64,000 nt of DNA from Sphaerisporangium rufum (GCF_016863395.1 NZ_BOOU01000013.1:124001-188000), one strand, 5' to 3'. Positions 41,654 to 51,491 are shown, counted from the stretch's first letter. Program-made: numbers and translations. Notes: generated by a model not told the origin, from the letters alone.

Positions 41654-41904
41654 CGGCGCCCGGCCCGCGGGCGGCGGGTCGCCGCGGCGGCCATGGCCGG
41701 CCGGCCGGAGGTGGGCGGCATGAGGAGGCCTCCGTCGTCGATCGTCCGTCGAGCACCGTCGATGTGGGTGGTCCGGCCCGCCGGGCCGGGCTCCTGGCCT
41801 GTCCCAGCGCCCCCACGGCAAGATCTGCGGCACACTCCAGGAGGTAGGGTCTGCACAGCCTGTCGAGGACATAGGGCAGAACCCCGCGAAAAGGAGCGTA
41901 TGGC

Positions 41905-42111
41905 ATGACGTGGCGCTGGCGTTACGAGAACGCTAATGGCGGTGAGGTCACCGGCGGGTCGTTGCCGCGCGAAGTCTTTCCCAGCCAGTCCGACGCCGAG
42001 TCCTGGCTCGGCGAGAACTGGCGGACGCTGCTCGGGGCCGGGGTGGAGCAGGTGGCCCTGCTGGAGGACGAGCGCACCGAGTACGCGGGGATGTCGCTGC
42101 GGGTGGAATGA
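41905..42111 (+). CDS. Small conserved actinobacterial protein, 68 residues
   Basis: It begins MTWRWRYENANGGEVTGGSL and contains FPSQSDAESWLGENWRTLLG and a C-terminal beta-like VEQVALLEDERTEYAGMSL. AAGGAG lies 9 nt before the ATG. Small proteins of this sequence are common in actinomycetes and have no assigned function. It stands alone between the divergent cobU operon (251 bp) and the convergent aldo-keto reductase. Confidence 0.8.
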   Translation: MTWRWRYENANGGEVTGGSLPREVFPSQSDAESWLGENWRTLLGAGVEQVALLEDERTEYAGMSLRVE

Positions 42112-42234
42112 CGCCCGCCGCGCCCACCGCGTCCGGGCGGCGCCCGGTGACCGGGCCGGTGCGGGCGGGGACGCCCGGGCCGCCGTGGACCCGGCCGCCG
42201 GGCGGCGGCCGGTACGCGGGCGGGCGGCCCCGCG

Positions 42235-42309
42235 CCGGTGTCACGACGCCGGTGTCACGGTGCGGTGTCGCGGTTCCGGTGTCACGGTTCCGGTGTCAAC
42301 GCGCCGGTG

Positions 42310-42314
<5 letters not shown>
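42235..42314. repeat. Intergenic 14-bp tandem repeat, six units
   Basis: CCGGTGTCACG or a one- to two-base variant occurs at 42235, 42249, 42262, 42276, 42290 and 42304, a period of 13-14 bp. The last unit runs into the stop codon of the aldo-keto reductase gene. The array lies between two convergent genes. It is too short and spacerless for CRISPR. Confidence 0.85.
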
Positions 42315-43308
<994 letters not shown>

Positions 43309-43389
43309 GCTCCCGACCCTAGCCGCCGCCGGGTGATGCCCCCGATCGGGCCGCCCGCGCCGCGGCGGGCGGTGGCGCGCCCGCCCCGG

Positions 43390-44007
43390 TCACCTCTTGG
43401 GCGGGACGGGGTCGCCGCCGGGCAGCACGGTGGGCGGCGGGAACCGCAGGCGGCGGATCTGCATGGACCGCATGGCGGCGTAGAACCCGACCCCCTTGAG
43501 GCTCTCGCCGGGCAGCCGGCGGGCGGCCTCCTTCTTGACCCGCTGGGCCACCCACACCGAGCTGCCGACCACGAGCACGATCATCAGCGGCCACATGACG
43601 GTGACGGCGTAGGAGTAGACGAGCATGCCGGTCTGCCCGCCGACCACCGGGATCGTCCACAGCACGACCAGCAGGAGCAGCGAGACGGGCAGGAAGAACT
43701 GCCCCGGGGTGCGGCGGGAGTCGACCCACTCGCGGGCCAGCCGGCGGGCCGGTCCGCGGTCGCGGGCCGGGAGGTAGCGCTCCTCGCCCCGCATCATGCC
43801 CTCGCGGGCGCGGGCGCGCTCGGCCACCTGCCGCTCGCGCGCCTGGCGGTAGGCGTCCTTGCGGTTGGTGGGTGCGGTGACGGGTTGGCGGCGGCGCCCT
43901 TCGGCGTCACGGCGCTTGGGGGTCGGGCGGCCCTTTCCCGCGCTCTTGTCCGGGGCGGCGGCGGGGGCGGCGGCCTCGGCGGGGGCCTGGTTGCGGCGTC
44001 GGAACAC
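43390..44007 (-). CDS. DUF3043 family membrane protein
   Basis: 205 residues, GTG start. The Lys/Arg/Ala-rich cytoplasmic N-terminus includes GRPTPKRRDAEGRRRQPVTA, a charged helix RQARERQVAERARAREGMMR, then GPARRLAREWVDSRRTPGQ before two membrane helices (about 110-128 and 133-152) and a basic tail. This is the standard DUF3043 layout, conserved in actinobacteria with unknown function. Divergent from the pspA operon; the 234-bp gap between them holds both promoters, and I see no further gene in it. Confidence 0.88.
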   Translation of the reverse strand: MFRRRNQAPAEAAAPAAAPDKSAGKGRPTPKRRDAEGRRRQPVTAPTNRKDAYRQARERQVAERARAREGMMRGEERYLPARDRGPARRLAREWVDSRRTPGQFFLPVSLLLLVVLWTIPVVGGQTGMLVYSYAVTVMWPLMIVLVVGSSVWVAQRVKKEAARRLPGESLKGVGFYAAMRSMQIRRLRFPPPTVLPGGDPVPPKR

Positions 44008-44241
44008 GACGTCAGCCTACCGGGGGTGCAACTTAATGACGCCCTCGCACGTTATGCGTAGGGTGGACTTAGGCGACGCCGCCGCGATAATCGGGGGCGG
44101 GCGATGGTGGGGCGGCCAGGGAGGTCGCGAATGGATCGTGGCAGGCGAAGACGCGAAGGCGGCGCGCGCGATGGCCGGCGGGCGTCGCGGCGTGCGGGAG
44201 CATAGGCAGAGCACTACTTAAGAAGGGGACGGCCGACGCGC

Positions 44242-45090
44242 ATGAGCGTGATGAAGAGACTTTCGATGATCTTCAAGTCCAAGGCCAACAAGGCCTTGGA
44301 CAAGATGGAGGATCCGCGCGAGACCCTCGATTACTCCTATCAGCGGCAGCTTGAGCTCCTGCAGAAGGTCCGCCGGGGCGTGGCCGACGTGGCGACCTCG
44401 CGCAAGCGCGTGGAACTGCAGATCAACCAGCTCCAGCAGCAGAGCAGCAAGCTGGAGGACCAGGGCCGCAAGGCGCTGAGCGTGGGCCGCGAGGACCTGG
44501 CCCGTGAGGCGCTGTCCCGCCGTTCCGGCCTGCAGGGCCAGATCGCCGACCTGCAGGTGCAGCACAACAACCTGCAGGGCGAGGAGGAGAAGCTCACGCT
44601 CGCCAGCCAGCGCCTGCAGACCAAGGTCGACTCCTTCCGGCACAAGAAGGAGACGATCAAGGCCACCTACACCGCGGCCGAGGCGCAGACCCGGATCAAC
44701 GAGGCCTTCTCCGGCATCTCCGAGGAGATGGGCGACGTGGGCCTGGCGATCCAGCGGGCCGAGGACAAGACCGCGCAGATGCAGGCCCGCGCCGGCGCGA
44801 TCGACGAGCTGCTGGCCAGCGGCGCGCTGGACGACTTCAGCGGCCAGCGCGGCGACGACATCCAGGCCGAGCTCGACCGGATGGGCGGCGGCCGGGACGT
44901 GGAGCTGGAGCTGGCCCGGATGAAGGCCGAGCTCGGGCAGGGCCCCGCGCCGCAGGACGCCATCGAGGCCGGCCGCCCCGGCCAGCAGCAGGCACCGCAC
45001 CCCCAGCAGGCCCCCCAGCAGGCGCCGCAGCAGGCGCCGCAGCAGTCCCCCCAGACCCAGCAGTACCCGCGTCCGGGGGAGGGGCTGTGA
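44242..45090 (+). CDS. pspA: PspA/IM30 family envelope-stress protein
   Basis: 282 residues. The PspA coiled-coil (about 1-215) opens MSVMKRLSMIFKSKANKALD and contains EDPRETLDYSYQRQLELLQK and long Gln/Glu/Lys heptads. The tail (about 240-282) is Pro/Gln-rich with a 12-bp repeat encoding APQQ, unusual for the family. PspA proteins are ESCRT-III-like membrane-remodelling factors that polymerise on damaged inner membrane. It heads a four-gene operon with pspAA, htpX and pspAB; GTGA overlap couples it to pspAA. Confidence 0.92.
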   Translation: MSVMKRLSMIFKSKANKALDKMEDPRETLDYSYQRQLELLQKVRRGVADVATSRKRVELQINQLQQQSSKLEDQGRKALSVGREDLAREALSRRSGLQGQIADLQVQHNNLQGEEEKLTLASQRLQTKVDSFRHKKETIKATYTAAEAQTRINEAFSGISEEMGDVGLAIQRAEDKTAQMQARAGAIDELLASGALDDFSGQRGDDIQAELDRMGGGRDVELELARMKAELGQGPAPQDAIEAGRPGQQQAPHPQQAPQQAPQQAPQQSPQTQQYPRPGEGL

Positions 45091-45365
45091 TCGTCCGCAT
45101 CATGGGGGAGGGGCAGGTCGAGATCGCCGAGGGCGACATCGACGTGCTCAACGTGCTGGACGGCGAGCTCGAGGCCGCCATCGAGGCGGGCGACGAGCCG
45201 CACTTCCGCACCAAGCTGCACGCGCTGCTGGACAAGGTGCGCCAGATCGGCAAGCCGCTGCCCGACGACGCGCTGGAGCCGTCCGAGCTGATCCTGCCGC
45301 CCGCCGACGCCTCGATCGACGAGGTGCGGGGGATGCTCGGCGACCAGGGTCTCATCCCGGGGTAG
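45087..45365 (+). CDS. pspAA: PspA-associated protein PspAA
   Basis: 92 residues, GTG overlapping the pspA stop. Features: MIVRIMGEGQVEIAEGDIDV, then LNVLDGELEAAIEAGDEPHF and the C-terminal PDDALEPSELILPPADASID. It matches the small PspAA family found only beside actinobacterial pspA genes, proposed partners in the Psp response. Confidence 0.88.
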   Translation: MIVRIMGEGQVEIAEGDIDVLNVLDGELEAAIEAGDEPHFRTKLHALLDKVRQIGKPLPDDALEPSELILPPADASIDEVRGMLGDQGLIPG

Positions 45366-45374
45366 CGTGGCACC

Positions 45375-46283
45375 ATGACGCGCACACGGTACGCACCCGA
45401 CCGGGGGCTCACCGTGCGCATGGTCGTCACCCTGTTCCTGCTCGGCCTGCTGTACGTCGTCTTCGTCGCCGTGCTGATCGCCCTGGGCGCCCGGGCGATC
45501 ACGGTGCTCGTGCTCGCCGGCGGCCTCCTGCTGGTGCAGTACTTCCTGTCCGACCGGATCGCGCTGTTCGCGATGCACGGCCGGGAGGTCTCCCCGCAGG
45601 AGGCGCCCGAGCTGCACGGCCTGATCGACCGGCTGTGCGCGATGGCGGACGCCCCCAAGCCCCGGGTCGCCATCGCCGACAGCGACGTCCCGAACGCCTT
45701 CGCCACCGGCCGCGACCAGCGGCACGCCGTGGTGTGCGTGACGACCGGGCTGCTGCGGCGGCTCGATCCGCGCGAGCTCGAGGGCGTCCTCGCGCACGAG
45801 CTGTCCCACGTCGCGCACCGCGACGTCGCGGTCATGACGATCGCCTCCTTCCTCGGCGTCGTGGCCGGCCTGATGACCCGGTTCGCGCTGTACTCCGGAC
45901 TCGGCCGTGACCGGGGCAACAACAACGGGCCGCCGATCGGGCTGATCATCATGCTGGTCTCGGTGCTGGTGTACGCGGTCAGCTTCCTGCTCACCCGCGC
46001 CCTGTCCCGGTACCGCGAGCTGTCGGCCGACCGGGCCGGCGCGCTGCTCACCCAGCGGCCCTCGGCGCTGGCCAGTGCCCTGGTCAAGGTCTCCGGGGAG
46101 ATGTCGCGCATCCCCACCCGGGACCTGCGCGAGGCCCGGCCGTTCAACGCCTTCTACTTCGCCCCGGCCCTGGCCGGCGGGCGGGGGGCCGGCCTGGCCA
46201 CCCTGTTCGCCACCCACCCGCCGCTCGAGCGCCGGCTGGCCCAGCTCGACGCCATCGCCGGCCGGCTCGGCCGGGAGGGCTGA
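45375..46283 (+). CDS. htpX: HtpX-type zinc membrane metalloprotease
   Basis: 302 residues. Two N-terminal membrane helices (about 15-55), zinc motif LAHELSHVAHRDV (HEXXH, about residue 140), two more helices (about 151-205) and the third zinc ligand in YRELSADRAGALL. HtpX degrades misfolded membrane proteins. It lies 10 bp after pspAA and 5 bp before pspAB, so it belongs to the Psp operon and probably clears damaged membrane proteins during envelope stress. Confidence 0.93.
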   Translation: MTRTRYAPDRGLTVRMVVTLFLLGLLYVVFVAVLIALGARAITVLVLAGGLLLVQYFLSDRIALFAMHGREVSPQEAPELHGLIDRLCAMADAPKPRVAIADSDVPNAFATGRDQRHAVVCVTTGLLRRLDPRELEGVLAHELSHVAHRDVAVMTIASFLGVVAGLMTRFALYSGLGRDRGNNNGPPIGLIIMLVSVLVYAVSFLLTRALSRYRELSADRAGALLTQRPSALASALVKVSGEMSRIPTRDLREARPFNAFYFAPALAGGRGAGLATLFATHPPLERRLAQLDAIAGRLGREG

Positions 46284-46288
46284 GCGGG

Positions 46289-46849
46289 ATGCGCTGGCTG
46301 GACGCGCTGCTCGGCCGCAGCAGGCCGGCGCGGCCCGACCTGGACGCCCTGTTCGCCCTGCCCTCCGCCGCGGTCACCCTGGAGGCGGCCACCGGGTTCG
46401 CGCCGGCCGGCCTCGGCTCGGTCTGCTTCCGCTCCCCGGAGGGCGGCGCCTTCGCCCGGCTGCGCGGCGACATCGAGGCGCTGCTCGCCGACGCCGCCGT
46501 CGAGCGGAGCGACGACTCCTACGGCTACACCTGGCTGCTGGCCCGCCGCCCCGCGGGCGACCTCGGCGCGCTGGTGACCGACCTGCACGCGGTCAACTCC
46601 TCGCTGGAGGGCGCCGGTTTCGGCCCGGCCCTGCTGTGCTCGGTGGTGGTCTTCACCGGGCCGGGAGACCGGCGGCTGGCACTGGTCTACCTCTACAAGC
46701 AGGGCACCTTCTACCCGTTCGCGCCGCTGCCCGGCGAGCGCCGGGACAACCCGCTGGAGCTCCAGGTACGCGGCGTGCTGACCGGTGAGCTGCCCGTCGA
46801 GGCCGACCTGTCGCGCTGGTTCCCGCTGTGGGGGGCCCCGGGCCTGTGA
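46289..46849 (+). CDS. pspAB: PspA-associated protein PspAB
   Basis: 186 residues. It starts MRWLDALLGRSRPARPDLDA and has LFALPSAAVTLEAATGFAPA, SDDSYGYTWLLARRP and LALVYLYKQGTFYPFAP, matching the PspAB family encoded after htpX in actinobacterial Psp operons. Soluble and cytoplasmic by appearance. Function unknown beyond conserved linkage to the Psp system. Confidence 0.85.
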   Translation: MRWLDALLGRSRPARPDLDALFALPSAAVTLEAATGFAPAGLGSVCFRSPEGGAFARLRGDIEALLADAAVERSDDSYGYTWLLARRPAGDLGALVTDLHAVNSSLEGAGFGPALLCSVVVFTGPGDRRLALVYLYKQGTFYPFAPLPGERRDNPLELQVRGVLTGELPVEADLSRWFPLWGAPGL

Positions 46850-46937
46850 CCGCCCTCCCGCCGGCCGGGACGGGACTGCCATAGGCGGGTGGGCGAGGGG
46901 GTATACCAACCCGGCAGATCGCCATCGCCGGGGGGAC

Positions 46938-48758
46938 ATGGTGGCAGTGACCGAGCACGACCGGGTCGGACGGGCCGCGCGCGCCGGGGCGGAGGGCCGG
47001 CTTCGCGCCGGGCTGCCGCGCCTGCTGTCGGTATGCCTCACCGCGGCGGCCGCCTACTCGGCGGCGATCGCCGTGCTGCCGCCGCTGCGCCGGTGGCTCG
47101 CCACCGCGACCGAGGTGATCGAGAGCGCCGTCTTCCCGGTGGAGCCGAACCTCGGCTACGCGGTGTTCCTGGCCATCCTGGCCGGCGCGCTCGCCCGGCA
47201 CAAGCGGGCCGCCTACTGGGTGATCACCGCCATCTTCGGCCTGCTGGTGGTCGGCAACCTCGCCGTCGTGCTGTCCTCCACGCTCATGCCCGACCTGGTC
47301 GACGAGTTCGCGATGACCCCGCAGGTCGTCGCCTCGGAGTTCAACCTGGTACTGTCCGCCGTCGCCTTCGGGGTGCTGGCCGCCGCGCGAGACGAGTTCT
47401 CCGCCCCGACCCGGCGGGCGTCGTTTCGCACCGCGCTGCTCACCCTGGTGACGCTGCTCGCGGTCTCCTTCGGGATCGGCTGGGCGCTGGTCGGGCTGTT
47501 CCCCGGGACGCTGCGGCCCGCCGACCACCTGCCCTGGGCGCTGGAGCGGGCCCTCGGCGGGGTGGTCGACCTCGACCCCTACCGCGCCGGGCACCCGCCC
47601 GGGTGGGTGAACTTCCTCATCGGCCTGATCAGCGCGGTGGCGGTGCTGGTCGCCTTCGCGGTGCTGTTCCGCTCCCAGCGGGCCCGCGCCGAGCTGCCCG
47701 CCGCGGCCGAGGAACGCGTCCGCGCGCTGCTGGCGGCCTACGGGGCCCACGACTCGCTGGGCTACTTCGCCACCCGCCGGGACCGGGCGGTGGTCTTCTC
47801 TCCGAGCGGCAAGGCGGCGGTGTCCTACCGGGTGGTCGCCGGGGTGTGCCTGGCCGCCGGCGACCCGGTCGGCGACGTGGAGGCGTGGGGGCACGCGATC
47901 CGCGCCTTCCTGGAGGAGGCCCGCCGCTACGGGTGGATCCCGGCGGCCATCGGCTCCGGCGAGGCCGCCGCGCACGCCTACGCCCGTGCCGGGCTCCGGG
48001 TGCTGGAACTCGGCGACGAGGCGGTGATCGACGTCGCGGAGTTCACCCTGGACGGCCGGGAGATGCGCGGGGTGCGGCAGGCGGTCAACCGGGTGCGGCG
48101 GGCCGGCTACACGCTGCGGATCCGGCGGCACGCCGAGGTGCCGGACGAGGACATGCGCCACGTCGTGGAGCGGGCCACCGCCTGGCGGGGCGCCGCCGAC
48201 GAGCGCGGCTTCTCCATGGCGCTCGGCCGGCTGGGCGACCCGGCCGACGGCGCCTGCGTGCTGGTGGAGGCCCGGGACGCCGGCGGCCGGCTGGACGCGC
48301 TGCTGTCGTTCGTGCCGTGGGGGGAGGACGGGCTCTCCCTCGACCTGATGCGCCGGGACCGTGACTCCGACAACGGGCTGGTGGAGTTCATGGTCGCCGG
48401 ACTGGTCGGCGAGGCCGGCCGGCTCGGGGTGCGGCGGATCTCTCTCAACTTCGCCATGTTCCGCTCGGTCTTCGAGCAGGGTGCCCGGCTCGGCGCCGGC
48501 CCGGTGCTGCGCCTGTGGCGGTGCACGCTGGTGTTCCTGTCACGGTGGTGGCAGCTGGAGTCGCTGTACCGGGCGAACGCCAAGTACCGGCCGCGCTGGG
48601 TGCCGCGCTTCGTCGCCTTCGACGACGCGCGGGCCCTGCCGAGGGTGGGGCTGGCCTCGGCCATCGCCGAGGGATTCCTGGGCGTGCCCGGGCCGCCCGC
48701 CCCGTTCCGCCGGCCGGCCGTGGCGGCGCCGCTCCCGCCGGCTCCGGCCGGGCGCTGA
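46938..48758 (+). CDS. DUF2156/MprF-like phosphatidylglycerol lysyltransferase domain protein
   Basis: 606 residues from ATG 46938, 89 bp after pspAB. Six or so membrane helices fill the N-terminal 240 residues. The cytoplasmic C-terminus (about 255-580) is a DUF2156 double-GNAT domain: GYFATRRDRAVVFSPSGKAA, GDPVGDVEAWGHAI, VRQAVNRVRRAGY, GLSLDLMRRDRDSDNGLVEF and ISLNFAMFRSVFEQG. MprF-type enzymes add an amino acid from aminoacyl-tRNA to membrane phosphatidylglycerol, lowering negative charge. No lysyl-tRNA synthetase domain is fused, unlike mycobacterial LysX. Location behind the Psp operon fits a membrane-protection role. Confidence 0.88.
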   Translation: MVAVTEHDRVGRAARAGAEGRLRAGLPRLLSVCLTAAAAYSAAIAVLPPLRRWLATATEVIESAVFPVEPNLGYAVFLAILAGALARHKRAAYWVITAIFGLLVVGNLAVVLSSTLMPDLVDEFAMTPQVVASEFNLVLSAVAFGVLAAARDEFSAPTRRASFRTALLTLVTLLAVSFGIGWALVGLFPGTLRPADHLPWALERALGGVVDLDPYRAGHPPGWVNFLIGLISAVAVLVAFAVLFRSQRARAELPAAAEERVRALLAAYGAHDSLGYFATRRDRAVVFSPSGKAAVSYRVVAGVCLAAGDPVGDVEAWGHAIRAFLEEARRYGWIPAAIGSGEAAAHAYARAGLRVLELGDEAVIDVAEFTLDGREMRGVRQAVNRVRRAGYTLRIRRHAEVPDEDMRHVVERATAWRGAADERGFSMALGRLGDPADGACVLVEARDAGGRLDALLSFVPWGEDGLSLDLMRRDRDSDNGLVEFMVAGLVGEAGRLGVRRISLNFAMFRSVFEQGARLGAGPVLRLWRCTLVFLSRWWQLESLYRANAKYRPRWVPRFVAFDDARALPRVGLASAIAEGFLGVPGPPAPFRRPAVAAPLPPAPAGR

Positions 48759-48864
48759 CCGGCTCGCCGGTACGCGCCACCGCAGGTCCCGGTAACGGTC
48801 AAGTTCCGGTCGTGTCCCGGAGCGTACCGGCCGCGGCGGCGCCGTCCGGTGGTGGCATGTGCCC

Positions 48865-49674
48865 ATGATCAAACTGACTGTGGTGCCCGCGGCCACCGTG
48901 CTCGTCCTGCTGGCCGGGCCGGTCGGCCCGGCGTCCGCGGCCGGCGCCGGCCGGGGCGCGTCACCGTCCGGCCCGGCCGTTCCGCCGATCCCCGCCGTCC
49001 GGCCGGCGCCGGACGGCCCGCGCGGCGCGGCCGGTTCGGTGGCGCACCCCCCGCCGGCCGCGGACCGGAACCAGGCCCGCCGGGCCGCCCGGGTGACCGT
49101 GGGCGGCACCGGCAAGGTCGAGGCCACTCCCGACCTGCTGCGTCTCAACGTCGGCGTCGAGGCGCGCGCGCCCAGGGCGGGCGACGCCTTCACCGCGGTG
49201 AAGGAGGCCGCCCGCAGGCTCACCGTCGCGCTGCTCGCCGCCGGGGTGGCCGAGAGCGATCTGCGGACCACCGACCTGTCCCTGGTGGCCGAGTACGACA
49301 AGTTCCCGCGGCTGTCCGGTTACCGGGCGAACCAGTCGACCGAGGTGGTGGTCCGCGACCTGGCCCGCACCGACGCGGTCCTCGCCGCGGTCGCGTCCGC
49401 GGGGGACGCGGCCCGGCTCAACGGCCTGTCGTTCGACGTCGCCGAACCGGAGATGTTCCGCACGGCGGCCCGGGCCGCCGCCTACCAGGACGCGCTGAAC
49501 AAGGCCCGGCAGTACGCGACGCTCACCGGGCGGCGGCTCGCCCGGCTCGCCCGGCTGGAGGAGGACGGGGACGCCTCGCCGTCCCGGTACGCGCTGGTCG
49601 AGAAGTCAGGGGGCCTCAGCCCCGGCCGGCAGTCGATCGTCGTGACCGTCCGTGCGGTGTTCGAGCTGCGCTGA
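48865..49674 (+). CDS. Secreted SIMPL-domain (DUF541) protein
   Basis: 269 residues from ATG 48865 (GTG 48859 possible). Signal peptide MIKLTVVPAATVLVLLAGPV with cleavage likely after SAAGA; a Pro/Ala-rich linker; then the SIMPL domain (about 75-269) with VTVGGTGKVEATPDLLRLNV, YDKFPRLSGYRANQSTEVVV and IVVTVRAVFELR. SIMPL/BP26 proteins form ring-like periplasmic or surface oligomers; the function is unclear. It converges with nadA across a strong terminator. Confidence 0.85.
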   Translation: MIKLTVVPAATVLVLLAGPVGPASAAGAGRGASPSGPAVPPIPAVRPAPDGPRGAAGSVAHPPPAADRNQARRAARVTVGGTGKVEATPDLLRLNVGVEARAPRAGDAFTAVKEAARRLTVALLAAGVAESDLRTTDLSLVAEYDKFPRLSGYRANQSTEVVVRDLARTDAVLAAVASAGDAARLNGLSFDVAEPEMFRTAARAAAYQDALNKARQYATLTGRRLARLARLEEDGDASPSRYALVEKSGGLSPGRQSIVVTVRAVFELR

Positions 49675-49692
49675 GCGCGCCGGGCCGCACCT

Positions 49693-49718
49693 CCCGGCCC
49701 GCCGCACCGCGGGCCGGG
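49693..49718. terminator. Terminator hairpin between convergent SIMPL and nadA genes
   Basis: CCCGGCCCGC (49693-49702) pairs with GCGGGCCGGG (49709-49718) around a 6-nt loop. It lies in the 65-bp gap between the two stop codons and would serve both directions. Confidence 0.7.
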
Positions 49719-49739
49719 CCGGGCGGCGGGTCGCGAGCA

Positions 49740-50924
49740 TCAGGGCAGGGCGAGCATGCGGTCCAGGGCGACGCGGGCCCAGTGGGCGGTGCCGGGATCC
49801 ACGGAGATCTGGTTGACCACCTGGCCGGCGGCCAGCGACTCCAGGGCCCACACCAGGTGCGGAAGATCGATGCGGTTCATCGTCGAGCAGTAGCAGACGG
49901 TCCGGTCCAGGAAGGTGACGGTCTTGTCCGGGTGCCGGGCCGCCAGCCGCTTGACCAGGTTCAACTCGGTGCCGACGGCCCAGGCGGATCCGGCCGGCGC
50001 CTCGGCGATCTTCTTGATGATGTACTCGGTGGAGCCCACGAAGTCGGCCTTGTTCACCACCTCGTGCCGGCACTCCGGGTGCACCAGCACGTTCACCCCC
50101 GGAATCCGCGCCCGCACGTCGTCCACGCAGCCGGCGCTGAAACGGCCGTGCACCGAGCAGTGCCCCCGCCACAGGATCATCTTGGCGTCCCGCAACTGCC
50201 GCTCGGTGAGACCGCCGTTCGGGCGGTGCGGGTCGTATACGACGCAGTCGTCCAGGGTCAGGCCCATCTCCAGCACCGCGGTGTTGCGGCCCAGGTGCTG
50301 GTCGGGCAGGAACAGCACCTTGCGGTCACCGGCCCGCTTGGCCGGGCCCGCCGAGCTCTCGTCGAAGGCCCAGCTCAGCGCGCGGCGGGCGTTGGAGGAG
50401 GTGCACACCGCGCCGCCCTCCCGGCCGCAGAAGGCCTTGATGTCCGCCGAGGAGTTCATGTAGGTGATCGGCACGGTGATCTCGGCCAGTCCCAGGTCGG
50501 TGAGCAGGTCCCACGCCTCCTCGACCTGGTCGAAGGTGGCCATGTCGGCCATCGAGCAGCCCGCGGCGAGGTCCGGCAGCACCACCCGCTGGCCGTCTCC
50601 GGTCAGGATGTCGGCGGACTCGGCCATGAAGTGCACGCCGCAGAAGACGATGTACTCGGCCTCCGGCCGGGCGGCGGCGTCGCGGGCCAGCTTGAAGGAG
50701 TCGCCGGTGACGTCGGCGAACTGGATCACCTCGTCGCGCTGGTAGTGGTGGCCGAGCACGAACAGCCGGTCGCCCAGCGCCGCCTTGGCCCGGGCGGCGC
50801 GCTCCACCAGCGCCGGGTCGGACGCCTGCGGCAGCTCGCCCGGGCAGTCGACGCCGCGCTCGCTGTGCGGATCGGTGCCCCGGCCGAGCACGAAAAGCGG
50901 AAGGCCGGTGTCGGTCGTCGTCAC
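49740..50924 (-). CDS. nadA: Quinolinate synthase NadA
   Basis: 394 residues from GTG 50924; an in-frame GTG at 50945 would overlap the upstream palindrome and is less likely. Landmarks: FVLGHHYQRDEVIQFADVTG, FCGVHFMAESADIL, cluster Cys in PDLAAGCSMADM, VCTSSNA, VHPECRHEV (second Cys) and DRTVCYCSTMNRI (third). NadA condenses iminoaspartate and dihydroxyacetone phosphate on a [4Fe-4S] cluster to quinolinate, the first committed NAD precursor. nadB and nadC are not in the window. Divergent from erpA, whose product delivers Fe-S clusters. Confidence 0.95.
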   Translation of the reverse strand: MTTTDTGLPLFVLGRGTDPHSERGVDCPGELPQASDPALVERAARAKAALGDRLFVLGHHYQRDEVIQFADVTGDSFKLARDAAARPEAEYIVFCGVHFMAESADILTGDGQRVVLPDLAAGCSMADMATFDQVEEAWDLLTDLGLAEITVPITYMNSSADIKAFCGREGGAVCTSSNARRALSWAFDESSAGPAKRAGDRKVLFLPDQHLGRNTAVLEMGLTLDDCVVYDPHRPNGGLTERQLRDAKMILWRGHCSVHGRFSAGCVDDVRARIPGVNVLVHPECRHEVVNKADFVGSTEYIIKKIAEAPAGSAWAVGTELNLVKRLAARHPDKTVTFLDRTVCYCSTMNRIDLPHLVWALESLAAGQVVNQISVDPGTAHWARVALDRMLALP

Positions 50925-50948
50925 GGCGTACACCCTCTCAGGCACTTA

Positions 50949-50963
50949 TCGTCTACTTGACGA
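50949..50963 (-). promoter_or_regulatory. Inverted repeat upstream of nadA (candidate NAD-metabolism operator)
   Basis: TCGTC (50949-50953), a 5-nt spacer, then GACGA (50959-50963), inside an AT-richer context with partly matching flanks. It lies 25-39 bp upstream of the chosen nadA start, overlapping the expected promoter. Actinobacterial nad operons are often repressed through short palindromes by NrtR-type regulators; assignment here is inference. Confidence 0.4.
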
Positions 50964-51127
50964 CTAATCATGACACACCAAAGGTCCGAGGTATTCCCGG
51001 GGGTGGTGACGCCCGCTCCCTGAGACAGGAATGTGTAGCGGTGCCCGGGTGTTGGTAGCGTCTGAATGAGACCTCAGACCAAGGCCTCCGCCTGTGAGGG
51101 GCGCCGGGGCAGACGGGGAGTCAGCAC

Positions 51128-51481
51128 ATGACGGTTGAGAGCAGCGAGACCACGCAGCAGGGTCTGATCCTGACCGACGCGGCGGCGGCCAAGGTCCGCA
51201 GCCTGCTCGAGCAGCAGGGCGAAGAGGGCCTGCAGCTGCGCGTCGCCGTGCAGCCCGGTGGTTGTTCGGGCCTTCGCTACCAGCTCTTCTTCGACGACCG
51301 CTCGATGGACGGCGACGTGGTCGCCGACTTCGGCGGCGTCAGCGTCGTCACCGACCGGATGAGCGCGCCCTACCTGACGGGGGCCACGGTCGACTTCGTC
51401 GACACCATCGAGAAGCAGGGCTTCACGATCGACAACCCGAACGCCACGGGCTCCTGCGCCTGCGGCGACTCGTTCAACTAG
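51128..51481 (+). CDS. erpA: A-type iron-sulfur cluster insertion protein (ErpA/IscA family)
   Basis: 117 residues. The three cluster-binding cysteines are visible: GGCSGLRY (about residue 46) and GSCACGDSF (about 111 and 113). A-type carriers pass [4Fe-4S] or [2Fe-2S] clusters to targets. Likely local clients are NadA, LipA and the Rieske protein QcrA. The gene lies 182 bp from the divergent nadA, with a TAGCGT -10-like hexamer at 51055-51060. Conserved next to the adenosine-kinase-like gene in actinobacteria. Confidence 0.94.
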   Translation: MTVESSETTQQGLILTDAAAAKVRSLLEQQGEEGLQLRVAVQPGGCSGLRYQLFFDDRSMDGDVVADFGGVSVVTDRMSAPYLTGATVDFVDTIEKQGFTIDNPNATGSCACGDSFN

Positions 51482-51491
51482 CCGGCGACCG

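Noticed and set aside
41654-41904. Cobalamin riboswitch upstream of cobU
   Set aside because: No B12-box-like sequence or matching secondary structure was seen on the minus strand.
39576-41906. A single 776-codon minus-strand frame that would include cobS and an upstream extension
   Set aside because: The upstream part runs through the real cobU gene in another frame; the GTG at 40553 overlapping the cobU stop and the CobS motifs define the true gene.
44104-44205. Short Arg-rich frame in the pspA leader
   Set aside because: No ribosome site, skewed Arg/Gly composition typical of non-coding high-GC DNA, and it lies in a promoter region.
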